Shown: one piece after another, positions 52,692 to 62,557 of the stretch
How the letters are laid out: the number at the start of each line of letters is the position of its first letter
Position numbering within the stretch: the stretch's first letter is position 1
From: Chloroflexota bacterium
Lineage (GTDB): Bacteria; Chloroflexota; Anaerolineae; Aggregatilineales; Ch27
Assembly (NCBI GenBank): GCA_019873685.1
Contig: JAIOAT010000017.1
Span: 1-64,000 of the forward strand
Length of the DNA stretch: 64,000 bases
Reading direction: 5' to 3'
The notes under the pieces: model-generated
Told to the model about the DNA's origin: nothing
The model's input: only the letters and a program-made list of their open reading frames with translations
Databases searched by the model: none
Translations under genes and position numbers: made by a program

Positions 52692-53852
52692 ATGGCTGCT
52701 CCTGCAATCACCCGCGCCCCTTTCCTCCGCGACCGCTACACCTGGCTGGCCTATGGCATGCTGGCCTACTTCGCCTACCTGCAGGCCGCGCTGGGGCCGG
52801 TGATGCCTTTTCTGCGGGCCGAACTGGGCCTGAACTTCACCCTGGCCGGGTTGCACATCAGCGCGATGGCTACCGGCATGATCTTCGCCGGGCTGACCGG
52901 CGCGGCGGTCGCCGCCCGGCTGGGCCGCCCGACGGTGTTCTGGGGCGGCGGGGGAGGCATGGCCGCCGGGGCGCTGCTGCTGATCGTCGGCGCGTCGCCC
53001 GTAGTGACGATCGGCGGGGCGTTGATCATGGGCGTCTTTGGCACGTACCTGCTCAACATGATCCCGGCCACGCTGGCCGACCTGCACGGAGCCAACCGCG
53101 CCACCGCCGTGACTGAAGCCAATGTCGCTGCCAGTCTGGCTTCCGCCCTGCCGCCGATCGTCATCGGCCTGCTGGCTGGGACGGCCATTACCTGGCGGGG
53201 GGCTTTCTGGCTGGGGGTAGTCGCCTGGGCAGCGACGCTGCTGCTGGCCCGCCGGATCGCCCTCCCTGCGCCGGTACTCACGATCAGCCGGGCGGCGAGC
53301 GGGGCGCTGCCGCGCCGCTTCTGGCTGGTGTGGGCCATGATCGTGCTGCTGGTGGCGGCGGAATGGAGCGTTGTGGCCTGGAGCGCGGACTTTATGGCCG
53401 GGCCGATTGGCCTGGATCGGGCGCTGGCTTCCGGACTGATGACGGCTTTCTTCGGGGCGATGGTCATCGGACGCTTCATCGGCAGCCGCCTGACCCGCCG
53501 CATGGACACGGCGACGCTGCTGCCGCTGGTGCTGGTCTTGGGAATCAGCGGATTCCTGCTGTTCTGGCTGGCGCGGACCCCGGCGCTGAACGTGATCGGC
53601 CTGTTTGCAGCAGGGCTGGGCGTGGCCAACCTTTTCCCGCTGTCGCTGGCCTGGGCGACTACCATCGCTGGCGACCAGACCGACCGGGCCAGCGCCCTGA
53701 TCTCCCTGGCGGCAGGGCTGGCCATCCTGATCGCGCCGCAAACGCTGGGCGCGGCTGCCGACGCTATCGGCCTGGCGCGGGCGATGGGGCTGGTGGCGAT
53801 CCTGCAACTGGCGGCGGGTGGGGTGATGATCGCCGCCCGGCGGGAGCGGTAA
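52692..53852 (+). CDS. MFS transporter
   Basis: Product of about 386 residues with about twelve helices. Motif A-like cytoplasmic loop: GAAVAARLGRPTVFWGGGG after helix 2, and a second copy of the fold with RFIGSRLTRRMDTATLLPL in the C-terminal half. Starts at 52605, 52671 and 52692 are in frame; 52692 is preferred from the possible -10 at 52648. Substrate unknown. It is followed by a P450 gene. Confidence 0.85.
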   Translation: MAAPAITRAPFLRDRYTWLAYGMLAYFAYLQAALGPVMPFLRAELGLNFTLAGLHISAMATGMIFAGLTGAAVAARLGRPTVFWGGGGGMAAGALLLIVGASPVVTIGGALIMGVFGTYLLNMIPATLADLHGANRATAVTEANVAASLASALPPIVIGLLAGTAITWRGAFWLGVVAWAATLLLARRIALPAPVLTISRAASGALPRRFWLVWAMIVLLVAAEWSVVAWSADFMAGPIGLDRALASGLMTAFFGAMVIGRFIGSRLTRRMDTATLLPLVLVLGISGFLLFWLARTPALNVIGLFAAGLGVANLFPLSLAWATTIAGDQTDRASALISLAAGLAILIAPQTLGAAADAIGLARAMGLVAILQLAAGGVMIAARRER

Positions 53853-53916
53853 CCGCCAGCGCCGGCGCGCCGCAAACGCTCACCATCCTTTCATCCGGCG
53901 GGCCTGACCTTCACGC

Positions 53917-53922
53917 TACAAT
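53917..53922 (+). promoter_or_regulatory. Possible -10 box (TACAAT) for the P450 gene
   Basis: TACAAT 43 nt before ATG 53966. No -35 match. Confidence 0.35.
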
Positions 53923-53965
53923 CCGTGCCAGTGAACCTGGCTTACTGGAAAGTGTGAGTGTGACG

Positions 53966-55291
53966 ATGACTCTGTCCGTGCCTCCTCGTCTGGCCGCCCT
54001 GCCGATCCTCGGCAATGCCCTTGACTTCGCCCGCGATTCCACCGCGCTGCTGCGGCGCGGCTATGAGCAGTACGGCAGGGTTTTCGCCATTCAGCTGGGC
54101 GGCAAGCCCGCCGCTGTACTGATCGGCCCGGAGCTGCATGCGCAGTTCTTTGAGTTGACGGACAAAAATCTCTCTATGCGGGAGGCCTACCAGTTCCTGG
54201 TGCCGATGTTCGGCGAGATGCTCTTCGCCGCTCCAACACAGGAAGAGTATCTGGAGCAACGGCGGGTGATGTCGCCGATCCTCAGCGGGCGCAAGATGGC
54301 TGGCTACATCCGCCAGATGGATCGCGAGATTACCGACTGGATCGCCGCACAGGGCGCCAGTGGGACGTTTGACCTCAACGACTTTACCCAGCATATCACC
54401 ATGTACACTGCGGCGCGCTGCTTTATGGGCGATGAGTTCCGCGAGCGTATGGGGGATGAGTTCGCCCGGCTATACCGGGAGATCGCCCGCGGCATCGATT
54501 TTCTGCTGCCGCCGCACCTGCCGCTGCCCAAGTTCATCGCTCGTGACCGGGCCAAAGCCCGTTTGCGCGTTCTGGTAGACGAGCTGATCGCTCACCGCCG
54601 GGGGCGCAGCGCGGATTACGACGACTTCATCCAGGAACTGGTCGACGCCCGCCTGGACGACGGTCAGCCCATGCCGCCGGAGATGATCACCAACGCCATC
54701 ATCGGCTTCATGTTTGCCGGGTATGAGACGACCTCGGCGCACCTGACCTGGGCGCTGATCCGCCTGCTGCAACACCCGACCTTTACGGCGAAGGTGATTG
54801 CTCAGGTGGATGAGGTGCTGGACGGCGTGGAGACGTTTTCCACGGCGGAATTGCGCGCCCTGGAAACCCTGCAGTGGACGCTGATGGAGATCGAGCGGCT
54901 GGACCCGGCGGCGGGCATGTTGATGCGCTACGTACGCGAAGGCTTTGATGCGGGCGGTTACCACATTCCCGCCGGCTGGCTGGCCATGGTCAGCCCGGCG
55001 GTGGCTCACCGCCTGCCGGAGTTGTTCGCCAACCCGGACAGCTTCGATCCCGAACGCTTCAGCCCGGAGCGCGCCGAGCACAAACAGCATCCCTTTGCTC
55101 TGATCGGTTTTGGCGGCGGGCTGCACAAGTGCTGGGGCATGAGCTTCGCCACTAACGAGATGGTTGTCATCCTGGCGCGGCTGTTCCAGGCGTTCGAGCT
55201 ATCCCTGGGCGAACAGGAGATCGTCATCGATCGCGGCCAGCAAATCCGGCGGCCCCGGTCGCCCTTTCCGATCCACTACCGCCGCCGTTGA
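53966..55291 (+). CDS. Cytochrome P450, CYP51-like
   Basis: Product of 441 residues. I-helix AGYETTS (251-257), ExxR at E308-R311, heme loop FGGGLHKC with C389. The N-terminal part PPRLAALPILGNAL, KNLSMREAYQFLVPMFG and the heme loop HKCWGMSFA resemble CYP51 sterol 14-alpha-demethylases, though the ExxR is followed by LDP rather than the usual pattern. No transmembrane anchor, so soluble. The start ATG 53966 is used; in-frame GTG 53954 is possible. Confidence 0.88.
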   Translation: MTLSVPPRLAALPILGNALDFARDSTALLRRGYEQYGRVFAIQLGGKPAAVLIGPELHAQFFELTDKNLSMREAYQFLVPMFGEMLFAAPTQEEYLEQRRVMSPILSGRKMAGYIRQMDREITDWIAAQGASGTFDLNDFTQHITMYTAARCFMGDEFRERMGDEFARLYREIARGIDFLLPPHLPLPKFIARDRAKARLRVLVDELIAHRRGRSADYDDFIQELVDARLDDGQPMPPEMITNAIIGFMFAGYETTSAHLTWALIRLLQHPTFTAKVIAQVDEVLDGVETFSTAELRALETLQWTLMEIERLDPAAGMLMRYVREGFDAGGYHIPAGWLAMVSPAVAHRLPELFANPDSFDPERFSPERAEHKQHPFALIGFGGGLHKCWGMSFATNEMVVILARLFQAFELSLGEQEIVIDRGQQIRRPRSPFPIHYRRR

Positions 55292-55421
55292 TGTGGACTC
55301 CCGGTCTGGTAGGAGCGAACTGGTGTGCAGGTAGCGGCGCGAGGGCTTGGCGCTTTTGGGGCGCGGGCGGGATAATCAGCCCTGTACGCGAAGGGCTGAC
55401 TGTCACACTGATGGAGAGAAG

Positions 55422-56609
<1,188 letters not shown>

Positions 56610-56643
56610 CCTCATCCACCTCCCTTTGCAGCGGGAACAGAAG

Positions 56644-56683
56644 CCGTGGCGTCGGGTCATCTGGCCCGGCGCCGCGGTTTTTT
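56644..56683 (+). terminator. Intrinsic terminator after kbl
   Basis: 13-bp stem with two G-U pairs, 56644-56656 with 56665-56677, followed by T6. Confidence 0.88.
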
Positions 56684-56722
56684 GTCGTCCTTGCCACCGG
56701 CTTCTGGCGGGCAGTTCGGGTT

Positions 56723-56728
56723 TATAAT
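56723..56728 (+). promoter_or_regulatory. Possible -10 box (TATAAT) for the PPC-repeat gene
   Basis: TATAAT 59 nt before ATG 56788, after the kbl terminator, so a promoter is expected here. No strong -35. Confidence 0.5.
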
Positions 56729-56787
56729 GCAAAAAGACTGGATGCAGTTGGGGGCCGACGGCGCAGCAGGCTCAGGAGGGGATGGTC

Positions 56788-59700
56788 ATGCGAGGGAAAA
56801 ACAGGCGGAGTAGCCCGCTGGCGACACTGCTGGCGCTGATCCTGGTGGCAGGCATGATGCTGACGGGCGCAAACTCTGCCCTGGCCCAGGGCGGGGGGCT
56901 GCTGGATGGCAGCTTTGGCGCGGCGCTGGCGCTGCGCCGCGTGCCGGTCAGCGACATCGAGGGGGAAAGCGGCGCGGCCCTGCTCCTGACGCCGGATGGC
57001 GCTATAGCGACGCTGGCGGAAAATCCCCGGCAGTTGCACCTGCTGGGCTGGCGGGCCGCTGGTGGCCTGCTGTTCCTGCAGGGGACGCCCGGCGGCCCGG
57101 TTGAGATCGTGCTTCACGATCCCGGCACGGGCGGCCAGACCGTCCTGGCAGCGGGTTTGCCCGCCGAGCGGCACTACGCCCTGACCCCCGATGGGACACG
57201 GGTGCTCAGCTGGCCAGCCGGTGCGGAAGCGGCGCTGACCGATGTGCAGGTCTATGACGCGCAGACTATGGCTCCGCGCGCGACTCATCGCCTGGATAGC
57301 GCCGGGCTGACCGGGGCGGCGCTGGCCGGGCTGACCGGCGACCTGGCGATCTTCTTCGGCGTCCAACCAGCCGATGCCCTGGTCGGCGTCAATCTGGTCA
57401 GCGGGGTGGCGCAGGGGCCGGTGGATGTCCTGGCTGCTGGCGACGGCGCGGAGGCTATCACCGGGGCCGTCCTGCGCCCCGGCGGGCCGCTGATCGTGAT
57501 TGGCCGGATGACGGCCAAAGCCCTGCCCGCGTTGCACACGCTGACCCTGGCTGCCGATGGCTGGCCGGCCAGCATCCCGGGGGAGCCGCGCCCGCTGGCG
57601 GCGGCGACCATGCACGACAGCCCCGGTCACGTGCAGCATGTGGTCTGGTCGCCGGATGGCGCAACGCTGGCTGTGGTGAACGCTGTCCCTGGCGATTTCA
57701 GCGCCAGCAATATCGTCCTGGCCTCCGCTGATCTGTCCGGCTATTCCGCGCCGGTGCGGGCGGCCTTCAATAGCTGCGCCCTGTTCACGCCGGATGGCCG
57801 CTGGCTGCTCTTTGTGGGTGCGGACGGTAGCTCGTTGCTGGCTGTGCCGACGGCCAACCCCGCCGCCGAACCACGCCCGCTGCTCAGCGACAGCCCGCTG
57901 CTTGACCTGTGCGAGGCGGCCTGGCAACCTGCTCCCACCGGTGGAGAAGTCAGTCCGACTCCCGCCGCCCAGCCCGAAGCGTTGACGGCAGGCAGCACGG
58001 TCGTCGGTACGCTCAATGCCGGGCAGCCCGCACTGGACTATCCCCTGTCCCTGGCGGCTGGCGAGACCGTGACCATCACCATGGAGCGTATGAGCGGCGA
58101 CCTGGACCCGCTGCTGGTGCTCCTGGACCCTGAGGGGGTGGAACTGGCCCGCAACGATGACGCTGTGCCGCAGGCAGGCGACAGCGACCTCAACGCGCAG
58201 ATCGCCGGTTTTTCTGCCCCGCGCAGCGGGACGTATACCGTCCGCGCCACGCGCTTCTTTGAGCAGGAAGGGTTGACTGGCGGCGACTTCCGTCTGAGCG
58301 TCATCGCCGGGACGCCGACCCCGGCAGCGACGCCCATCCCGGCGGTAGAGGTCATGCCGATCGCCGTTGGTGAGGCCCTGACCGGGGCACTGGACAATAC
58401 CCGCTACGCGGCCAGCTATGCGCTAACGCTGCAGGCGGGGCAGACGATCGCCATCAGCATGGAGCGTCTGAGCGGCGATCTTGACCCCTACCTGCTGCTC
58501 TACGGCCCGGACGGGGCAGAAGTGGCCGCCAATGACGACGCTGTCGTGCCCTTCGGCGGCATCCCGGTCAACGCCCGGATCGACCGCTTCACCGCGCCGA
58601 TCAGCGGCCAGTACACGATTCAGGCCACGCGCTTCGGCGTGGAAAATGGCGCTTCCAGCGGCGAGTACCGCTTAAGCGTGACCGAATCCCAGGCGGCGCT
58701 GGCCCCTGGAGCCGGGACGCTGCGCGTGGGCGATACGGTCGAGGACGCAATCACGGACGCCCGACCGGTGATCGAGTACACCATCCAGCTGGAAGCCGGG
58801 CAAACGATCACGGTGACGATGGAAGCGCTGGACGGCGTGCTCGACCCCTACCTGGTGCTACTGGATGCCAGCGGGCGCGAACTGGCCAACAACGATGACG
58901 CGGCGACGCAGGTCGGCACCAGCACCTACAATGCCCAGATCGCCGGGTTTTCCGCGCCGACGGATGGCTTCTACACCATCCGCGCCACGCGCTTCGGGGA
59001 AACGGTTGGCACCACCACTGGCCCGTACCGGCTGAGCGTCAGTGCAGGCGGCCCGGCGGGCGGCCCGCCGCCTGCGACGCAGGTCGTCGACGGCGGCACG
59101 CTGGCGGTGGGCACCAAGGTCAGCGGCGAGATCGGCGGGGATACTTACGCGGTGGACTATACGATTGTGCTGAACGCCGGGCAGACCATCGCTGTGACCA
59201 TGGAGGCGGAGAGCGGCGACCTGGACCCGATGATCGTGATCTACGACCCTGCCGGTGGCCTGGCCGCATACAATGATGATGCCGTCTCGCCGGTGGGCGG
59301 CAACCGCTTCAATGCCCAGATCACCGGCTATACCGCGCCCACCGGCGGCGCCTACATCATCCGCGCAACCCGCTTTAACATGGACACCGGCACCACCAGC
59401 GGGACGTTCGTCATCAGCGTCGCGCCGGGGCGGCCAGTCAGCGCCGCTAACGGCGGCCCGATCACGCTCGGCCAGACCGTCACCGGCGAACTGACTGCCA
59501 CCACCTTCGCCGTCGATTACACGATCACCCTGGCAGCTGGCGAGCCGATCACCGTCACCCTGATCGCGCTGGATAACCGGCTGGACCCGACGCTGGTCAT
59601 CCGCGATTCGTTCGGCAACGAGGTGGCCTACAACGATGACGCCGAGCCGCAGGTCGGCGATTCGGAATACAACGCGCAGATTGTCGGCTATACGCCGCGC

Positions 59701-59820
59701 CTGGCCGGGCAGTACACCATCCGGGCGACGCGCTTCCTGCAGGAAGGCGGCACTTCGATCGGGCGCTTTGAGCTACGGGTGGAGCGGGGCGGCGCGGAGG
59801 GGGGCGGCGTCACCAAGTAG
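56788..59820 (+). CDS. Secreted protein with propeller-like region and five PPC-type repeats
   Basis: Product of 1010 residues. A signal peptide ends near ANSALAQG. Residues 60-390 have beta-propeller-like blades (repeated SPDG/TPDG turns). Then five tandem repeats of about 110-120 residues (near 397-510, 525-635, 645-755, 770-880, 890-1000), each with GDLDP or similar, NDDA, NAQI and RATRF, matching the pre-peptidase C-terminal (PPC) domain. A proline/threonine linker lies between the first two. The gene start is ATG 56788, 8 nt after GGAGGG. The role may be surface binding; no enzymatic domain is seen. Confidence 0.85.
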   Translation: MRGKNRRSSPLATLLALILVAGMMLTGANSALAQGGGLLDGSFGAALALRRVPVSDIEGESGAALLLTPDGAIATLAENPRQLHLLGWRAAGGLLFLQGTPGGPVEIVLHDPGTGGQTVLAAGLPAERHYALTPDGTRVLSWPAGAEAALTDVQVYDAQTMAPRATHRLDSAGLTGAALAGLTGDLAIFFGVQPADALVGVNLVSGVAQGPVDVLAAGDGAEAITGAVLRPGGPLIVIGRMTAKALPALHTLTLAADGWPASIPGEPRPLAAATMHDSPGHVQHVVWSPDGATLAVVNAVPGDFSASNIVLASADLSGYSAPVRAAFNSCALFTPDGRWLLFVGADGSSLLAVPTANPAAEPRPLLSDSPLLDLCEAAWQPAPTGGEVSPTPAAQPEALTAGSTVVGTLNAGQPALDYPLSLAAGETVTITMERMSGDLDPLLVLLDPEGVELARNDDAVPQAGDSDLNAQIAGFSAPRSGTYTVRATRFFEQEGLTGGDFRLSVIAGTPTPAATPIPAVEVMPIAVGEALTGALDNTRYAASYALTLQAGQTIAISMERLSGDLDPYLLLYGPDGAEVAANDDAVVPFGGIPVNARIDRFTAPISGQYTIQATRFGVENGASSGEYRLSVTESQAALAPGAGTLRVGDTVEDAITDARPVIEYTIQLEAGQTITVTMEALDGVLDPYLVLLDASGRELANNDDAATQVGTSTYNAQIAGFSAPTDGFYTIRATRFGETVGTTTGPYRLSVSAGGPAGGPPPATQVVDGGTLAVGTKVSGEIGGDTYAVDYTIVLNAGQTIAVTMEAESGDLDPMIVIYDPAGGLAAYNDDAVSPVGGNRFNAQITGYTAPTGGAYIIRATRFNMDTGTTSGTFVISVAPGRPVSAANGGPITLGQTVTGELTATTFAVDYTITLAAGEPITVTLIALDNRLDPTLVIRDSFGNEVAYNDDAEPQVGDSEYNAQIVGYTPRLAGQYTIRATRFLQEGGTSIGRFELRVERGGAEGGGVTK

Positions 59821-59935
59821 TGAGAGGCCGGGAGAGAAGAGGCAGGTGGCAGGAGTCCAGCGGCAAGAAAATGAGGCCGGGAGGCGGGGAGGCAAGAGCA
59901 ATAAAGCCCGGCGGCTAGCTGGCAGGAGGCCGCCG
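59819..59935. repeat. Copy D of the dispersed AGGCCAGGAGG-type repeat
   Basis: Contains GAAAATGAGGCCGGGAGG, GGAGGCAAGAGC and GAGAGGCCGGGAG. It lies in the gap between two large secreted-protein genes. Confidence 0.65.
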
Positions 59936-59995
59936 GTGTACAGGGTAGTTTGACCGCGGACACCCTTTGCAGGCGTTCCTTCATCCCCCAAAAGA

Positions 59996-60023
59996 CCGGG
60001 GCGGGAAGCCACCCCCGCCCCGG
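59996..60023 (-). terminator. Terminator hairpin after the gene at 60048-62282
   Basis: 10-bp perfect stem CCGGGGCGGG (59996-60005) with CCCGCCCCGG (60014-60023). On the minus strand it is followed by TCTTTTG, a weak T-run. Confidence 0.65.
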
Positions 60024-60047
60024 AGTTAGACCCTGAAGCGAACCGCC

Positions 60048-62282
60048 CTAGAGAGCCGTAATCACAATGTTGTCAAAGGCGATGACGGTCTCCGGCGCTT
60101 CCAGCGCGTCGGCGCTCAGGGCAATATAGCCCGCCGGGAGACGGTTGGTCGCCACCGCGTCCACCAGCAGCACACCGTTGACGTAGAAGCGCACCGATGT
60201 ACCCTGCACCTCGATGCGAACGTGGTTGGTTGCGCCGACGCCCTGGTTGATCGCCTGGCTGAAGGTCGGCTGAACCCAGTCCTGGGTGCTGTTGCCGTAG
60301 AATTCAGTGCCAACGTAGTAGCCATCCGCGCTGTAGCCCACGCGGTAGCAGTCCCCGTTATCGTTCAGCCGCAGGAGGAAAAAGTGCCAGTTATTGACCG
60401 TGCCGCCCACCAGGCGCGAATCGACTTCCAGCACGAAGTTATCCAGAACTGGCGACGGCCCGCTGTACAGGGCCGAGTCGTCATACACGTCGCGGATGAT
60501 CAGCTCGCCGTTGCGGAGGTAGACGTCGCCGTAGGCGTCGCTGTTCAGCCACCACTCGCCCGTGTCCACGCTGAAGTCGTCGGAGAAGAGCACCCTGGCC
60601 GTTGTGGTTGTCGTGGTGACGGGCGTGGGCGGGGCAACAGCAGCGCCGCCGGGGGCCACCACCAGCACATTGTCAAAGGCGACCTCGCTGTAGTCCGCGC
60701 CACTCATGGAGGCCACGGCCAGGCCAATATCCCCGCTGGGGATAGCGTTGGCCGGGCTGACCACATGGTCAATCAGGAGGGTGTCGTTCACGTAGAAGCG
60801 CACCTGGTTGCCGATGGCTTCAATGCGCACCGTGTTGGTCGCTCCAACCCCCTGCCGGATGGCCGATGATTGCGTCGGCGCGGCCCATTCTTCTACCTGC
60901 TCTCCGTTGCGGAGTACCTCGCCCATGTACCAGCCATCGGCGCTGTAGCCGACACGGTAGCGGTTGCTAGCATCGGTATAGCGGAAGCTGAAGTAGTGCC
61001 AGTTATCCAGCGCTCCGCCGACCAGCCGCGAGTCCACCGTCCAGATGAAATCGCTCAGGTTCTGGCCCGCTTCGGTATGGGCTGTGTACTGAGCGGAGGT
61101 GTAGTTGCGGACAAGCAGTTCGCCGCCGGAGATTGTCACCGTGCCATTTTCGTCCTGGCCCACCCACCAGGTGCCGGTATCCCGTGAGAAATCATCGGCG
61201 AAGAGCACGCTGGCGGTTGGGGTGGTGGACTGGCTTGGCGGGGTAACTGCGCCGCCGGGGGCCACGATCAGCACGTTGTCAAAGGCAACCTCGCTGTAGT
61301 CCGCGCCGCTCAAGGAGGCCACGGCTAGCCCGATGTCACCGCTGGGGATAGCGTTGGCCGGGCTGACCACATAGTCAATCAGTTGCACATCGTTGACGTA
61401 GAAGCGCACCTGGTTGCCGGTGATTTCGACGCGCACCGTGTTGGTCGCTCCGACGCCCTGCCGGATGACCGGCGACTGAGTGGGCGCGACCATTTCCTCC
61501 GCCCGCTGGCCATTGCGCATCACGATGCCAGTGTACCAGCCATCGGCGCTGTAGCTGACGGCGTAGTAGTTGCTGGAATCCAGCACCCGGAAAGCAAAGG
61601 TGTGCCAGTTGTCCAGCGCTCCGCCGACCAGCCGCGAGTCCACCGTCCAGATGAAGTCGCTCAGGTTCAGGCCCGCTGTCGTGTAGGTCACACTGTCAGC
61701 GGTCGTATAGTTGAGCACATGCAGTTCGCCGCCGGTGATGGTCGCCGAGCCGTTAGCGTCCTGGCCCAGCCCCCAGGTGCCGGTATCCCGTGAGAAGTCA
61801 TCGGCAAAGAGCACGTTGCCGGTCGTGGTGGTTGTCGTCGTTGTGGCGGGCTGTGTGGGCGGGATGACGGCGCCGCAGACCACGCTCAGCGTGTAGTCGC
61901 CAGACGTTGCCCCGGCAGCCTCCGCAAAGCGCGTGGCGTGAATGGTATAGCGCCCACCCGATAGAGTCTGGACAACCTGGGCGTTGTAGTTCAGGTTCGG
62001 CGCGTCGTCATTCTCCGCCAGCAGGGTGCCATCGAAACTGAACAGCTTCAGGTAGGGGTCCAGGTCGCCGCTGGCCTGGAGCATGGTAATGGTGACGGTT
62101 TCGTTGGCTTTCAGCATCAGCGTCCAGGTGTGGTCAGGATAGGCATTGTTGATCGTGCCCCTCACCTCAACGCCGCAGGTCACGTTGCCACCCCCCTGCG
62201 CCTGCACGGCAGTCAGGGGAGCGCCCAGCAAAATGGCAATTGCCAGGACGGTATACAGCATCCAACCAGCTTGTCTTGTCAT
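60048..62282 (-). CDS. Secreted protein: one PPC-type domain and three LamG-like repeats
   Basis: Product of 744 residues. Signal peptide ends near AVQAQG. Residues about 35-135 form one PPC-like domain (ASGDLDPYL, NDDAP, HATRF). Three repeats of about 200 residues follow, each starting with FADDFS or FSDDFS and containing SRLVGG, NWH, YRVGYSADG and FYVND, like concanavalin-type domains. Repeats 1 and 2 are nearly identical in DNA with a period of 606 bp. Threonine-rich linkers join them. Start ATG 62282 follows AAGGGG. Confidence 0.85.
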   Translation of the reverse strand: MTRQAGWMLYTVLAIAILLGAPLTAVQAQGGGNVTCGVEVRGTINNAYPDHTWTLMLKANETVTITMLQASGDLDPYLKLFSFDGTLLAENDDAPNLNYNAQVVQTLSGGRYTIHATRFAEAAGATSGDYTLSVVCGAVIPPTQPATTTTTTTTGNVLFADDFSRDTGTWGLGQDANGSATITGGELHVLNYTTADSVTYTTAGLNLSDFIWTVDSRLVGGALDNWHTFAFRVLDSSNYYAVSYSADGWYTGIVMRNGQRAEEMVAPTQSPVIRQGVGATNTVRVEITGNQVRFYVNDVQLIDYVVSPANAIPSGDIGLAVASLSGADYSEVAFDNVLIVAPGGAVTPPSQSTTPTASVLFADDFSRDTGTWWVGQDENGTVTISGGELLVRNYTSAQYTAHTEAGQNLSDFIWTVDSRLVGGALDNWHYFSFRYTDASNRYRVGYSADGWYMGEVLRNGEQVEEWAAPTQSSAIRQGVGATNTVRIEAIGNQVRFYVNDTLLIDHVVSPANAIPSGDIGLAVASMSGADYSEVAFDNVLVVAPGGAAVAPPTPVTTTTTTARVLFSDDFSVDTGEWWLNSDAYGDVYLRNGELIIRDVYDDSALYSGPSPVLDNFVLEVDSRLVGGTVNNWHFFLLRLNDNGDCYRVGYSADGYYVGTEFYGNSTQDWVQPTFSQAINQGVGATNHVRIEVQGTSVRFYVNGVLLVDAVATNRLPAGYIALSADALEAPETVIAFDNIVITAL

Positions 62283-62345
62283 GGTCAACCCCTTTCACTT
62301 GGTGGATAAGAACGAAAAAAGACGGCTTGCTGGCGCGTAACGCTA

Positions 62346-62403
62346 CTGTTCACAACAGGATGATGAGCAGTATTGACCTCATTGTATACCAGCCTGTGAC
62401 AGG
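62346..62403. promoter_or_regulatory. Operator-like inverted repeats between divergent secreted-protein genes
   Basis: CTGTT-CAC-AACAG (62346-62358) and CCTGTGACAGG (62393-62403) share CTGT/ACAG half-sites with centres about 46 bp apart. A minus-strand TATACAAT (62381-62388) lies between, so they might bind a regulator of the secreted-protein genes. It may be a coincidence. Confidence 0.35.
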
Positions 62404-62557
62404 ACTGTACTCCCCTTCTGGTACTGAAGGAACTTTCAGAGCAGGGCAAGCGTCTGGATTCAGCAGGTCAGAAGTCAAGCGGGCAAACCCAAAATGCTCT
62501 ATGATAAAGATGTAAGGATGCAGATGGTCTGTGAACTCCAGTAGAGGGGGCGTGACG

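Noticed and set aside
53330-53965. Upstream extension of the P450 frame into the MFS gene
   Set aside because: The first 212 residues lie over the MFS gene in another frame and are not P450-like; the true start is near 53966.
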